This document shows, piece by piece, positions 5,804 to 5,828 of a DNA stretch of 5,828 nt. Every line of letters begins with the position of its first letter. The first letter of the stretch is position 1. A model generated the notes under the pieces. That model was not told the DNA's origin. It saw only the letters and a program-made list of their open reading frames with translations, and did no database searches. This stretch comes from Saprospiraceae bacterium UBA3362. GTDB lineage: Bacteria > Bacteroidota > Bacteroidia > Chitinophagales > Saprospiraceae. Location: assembly GCA_002360455.1 (NCBI GenBank), contig DEQQ01000019.1:1-5828 (forward strand), read 5' to 3'. A program made the translations under genes and the position numbers.

Positions 5804-5828
5804 CTTAAAACAGTTCGATACACAATCG

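Overview
The window looks like an accessory region from a Bacteroidota genome, possibly a Saprospiria-type lineage; the lineage is an inference. The evidence is a type IX secretion (T9SS) C-terminal sorting domain with an FPNPF core at 5358-5372, two small lipoproteins with a Bacteroidota-style ISSC lipobox followed by charged residues, AT-rich leaders with little usable Shine-Dalgarno signal, and low overall GC. All recognisable genes lie on the + strand.

Left part (1-1256): a tandem array of lipoprotein genes. The window opens with the end of a reading frame resembling a carboxypeptidase-regulatory-like beta-sandwich domain. At about base 75 it is abruptly joined, out of frame, to the 3' tail of a lipoprotein gene. 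Two intact paralogues follow (169 and 173 aa). Their first 68 codons and preceding spacers are nearly identical, their middles are strongly diverged, and their final strands are similar. The tail fragment at 75-147 matches the second gene's 3' end much better than the first gene's does, so the array is a mosaic shaped by recombination or gene conversion.

Middle and right part (1299-5576): one very long reading frame, about 1425 codons, broken by a single in-frame TGA at 3264-3266. The 5' part encodes a signal peptide and a secreted alpha/beta-hydrolase (GASMGG nucleophile elbow). The 3' part encodes repetitive beta-strand-rich sequence, a parallel-beta-helix-like region and the T9SS sorting domain. 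Both halves are in the same frame and the 47 codons between the stop and the next possible start are open, so the ancestral product was one large exported hydrolase. The stop also cuts off a conserved-looking NQEH segment that may carry the catalytic histidine. The allele is therefore probably a recent nonsense pseudogene, a sequencing error, or (less likely) a readthrough case. Base composition inside the gene is patchy: about 45% GC in much of the hydrolase, a 24% island at 2191-2310, and about 25% in the beta-helix part.

Right end (5577-5828): a strong symmetrical terminator at 5625-5655, then about 170 bases without a gene. A short inverted repeat at 5776-5803 may mark the edge of an insertion sequence running out of the window.

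The small lipoproteins and the large protein are co-directional with 41-42 base spacers and may be co-transcribed. No biochemical link between them can be read from the sequence. I see no clear new defence or other system; the most unusual elements are the mosaic lipoprotein array and the single-stop interruption of the giant secreted hydrolase.
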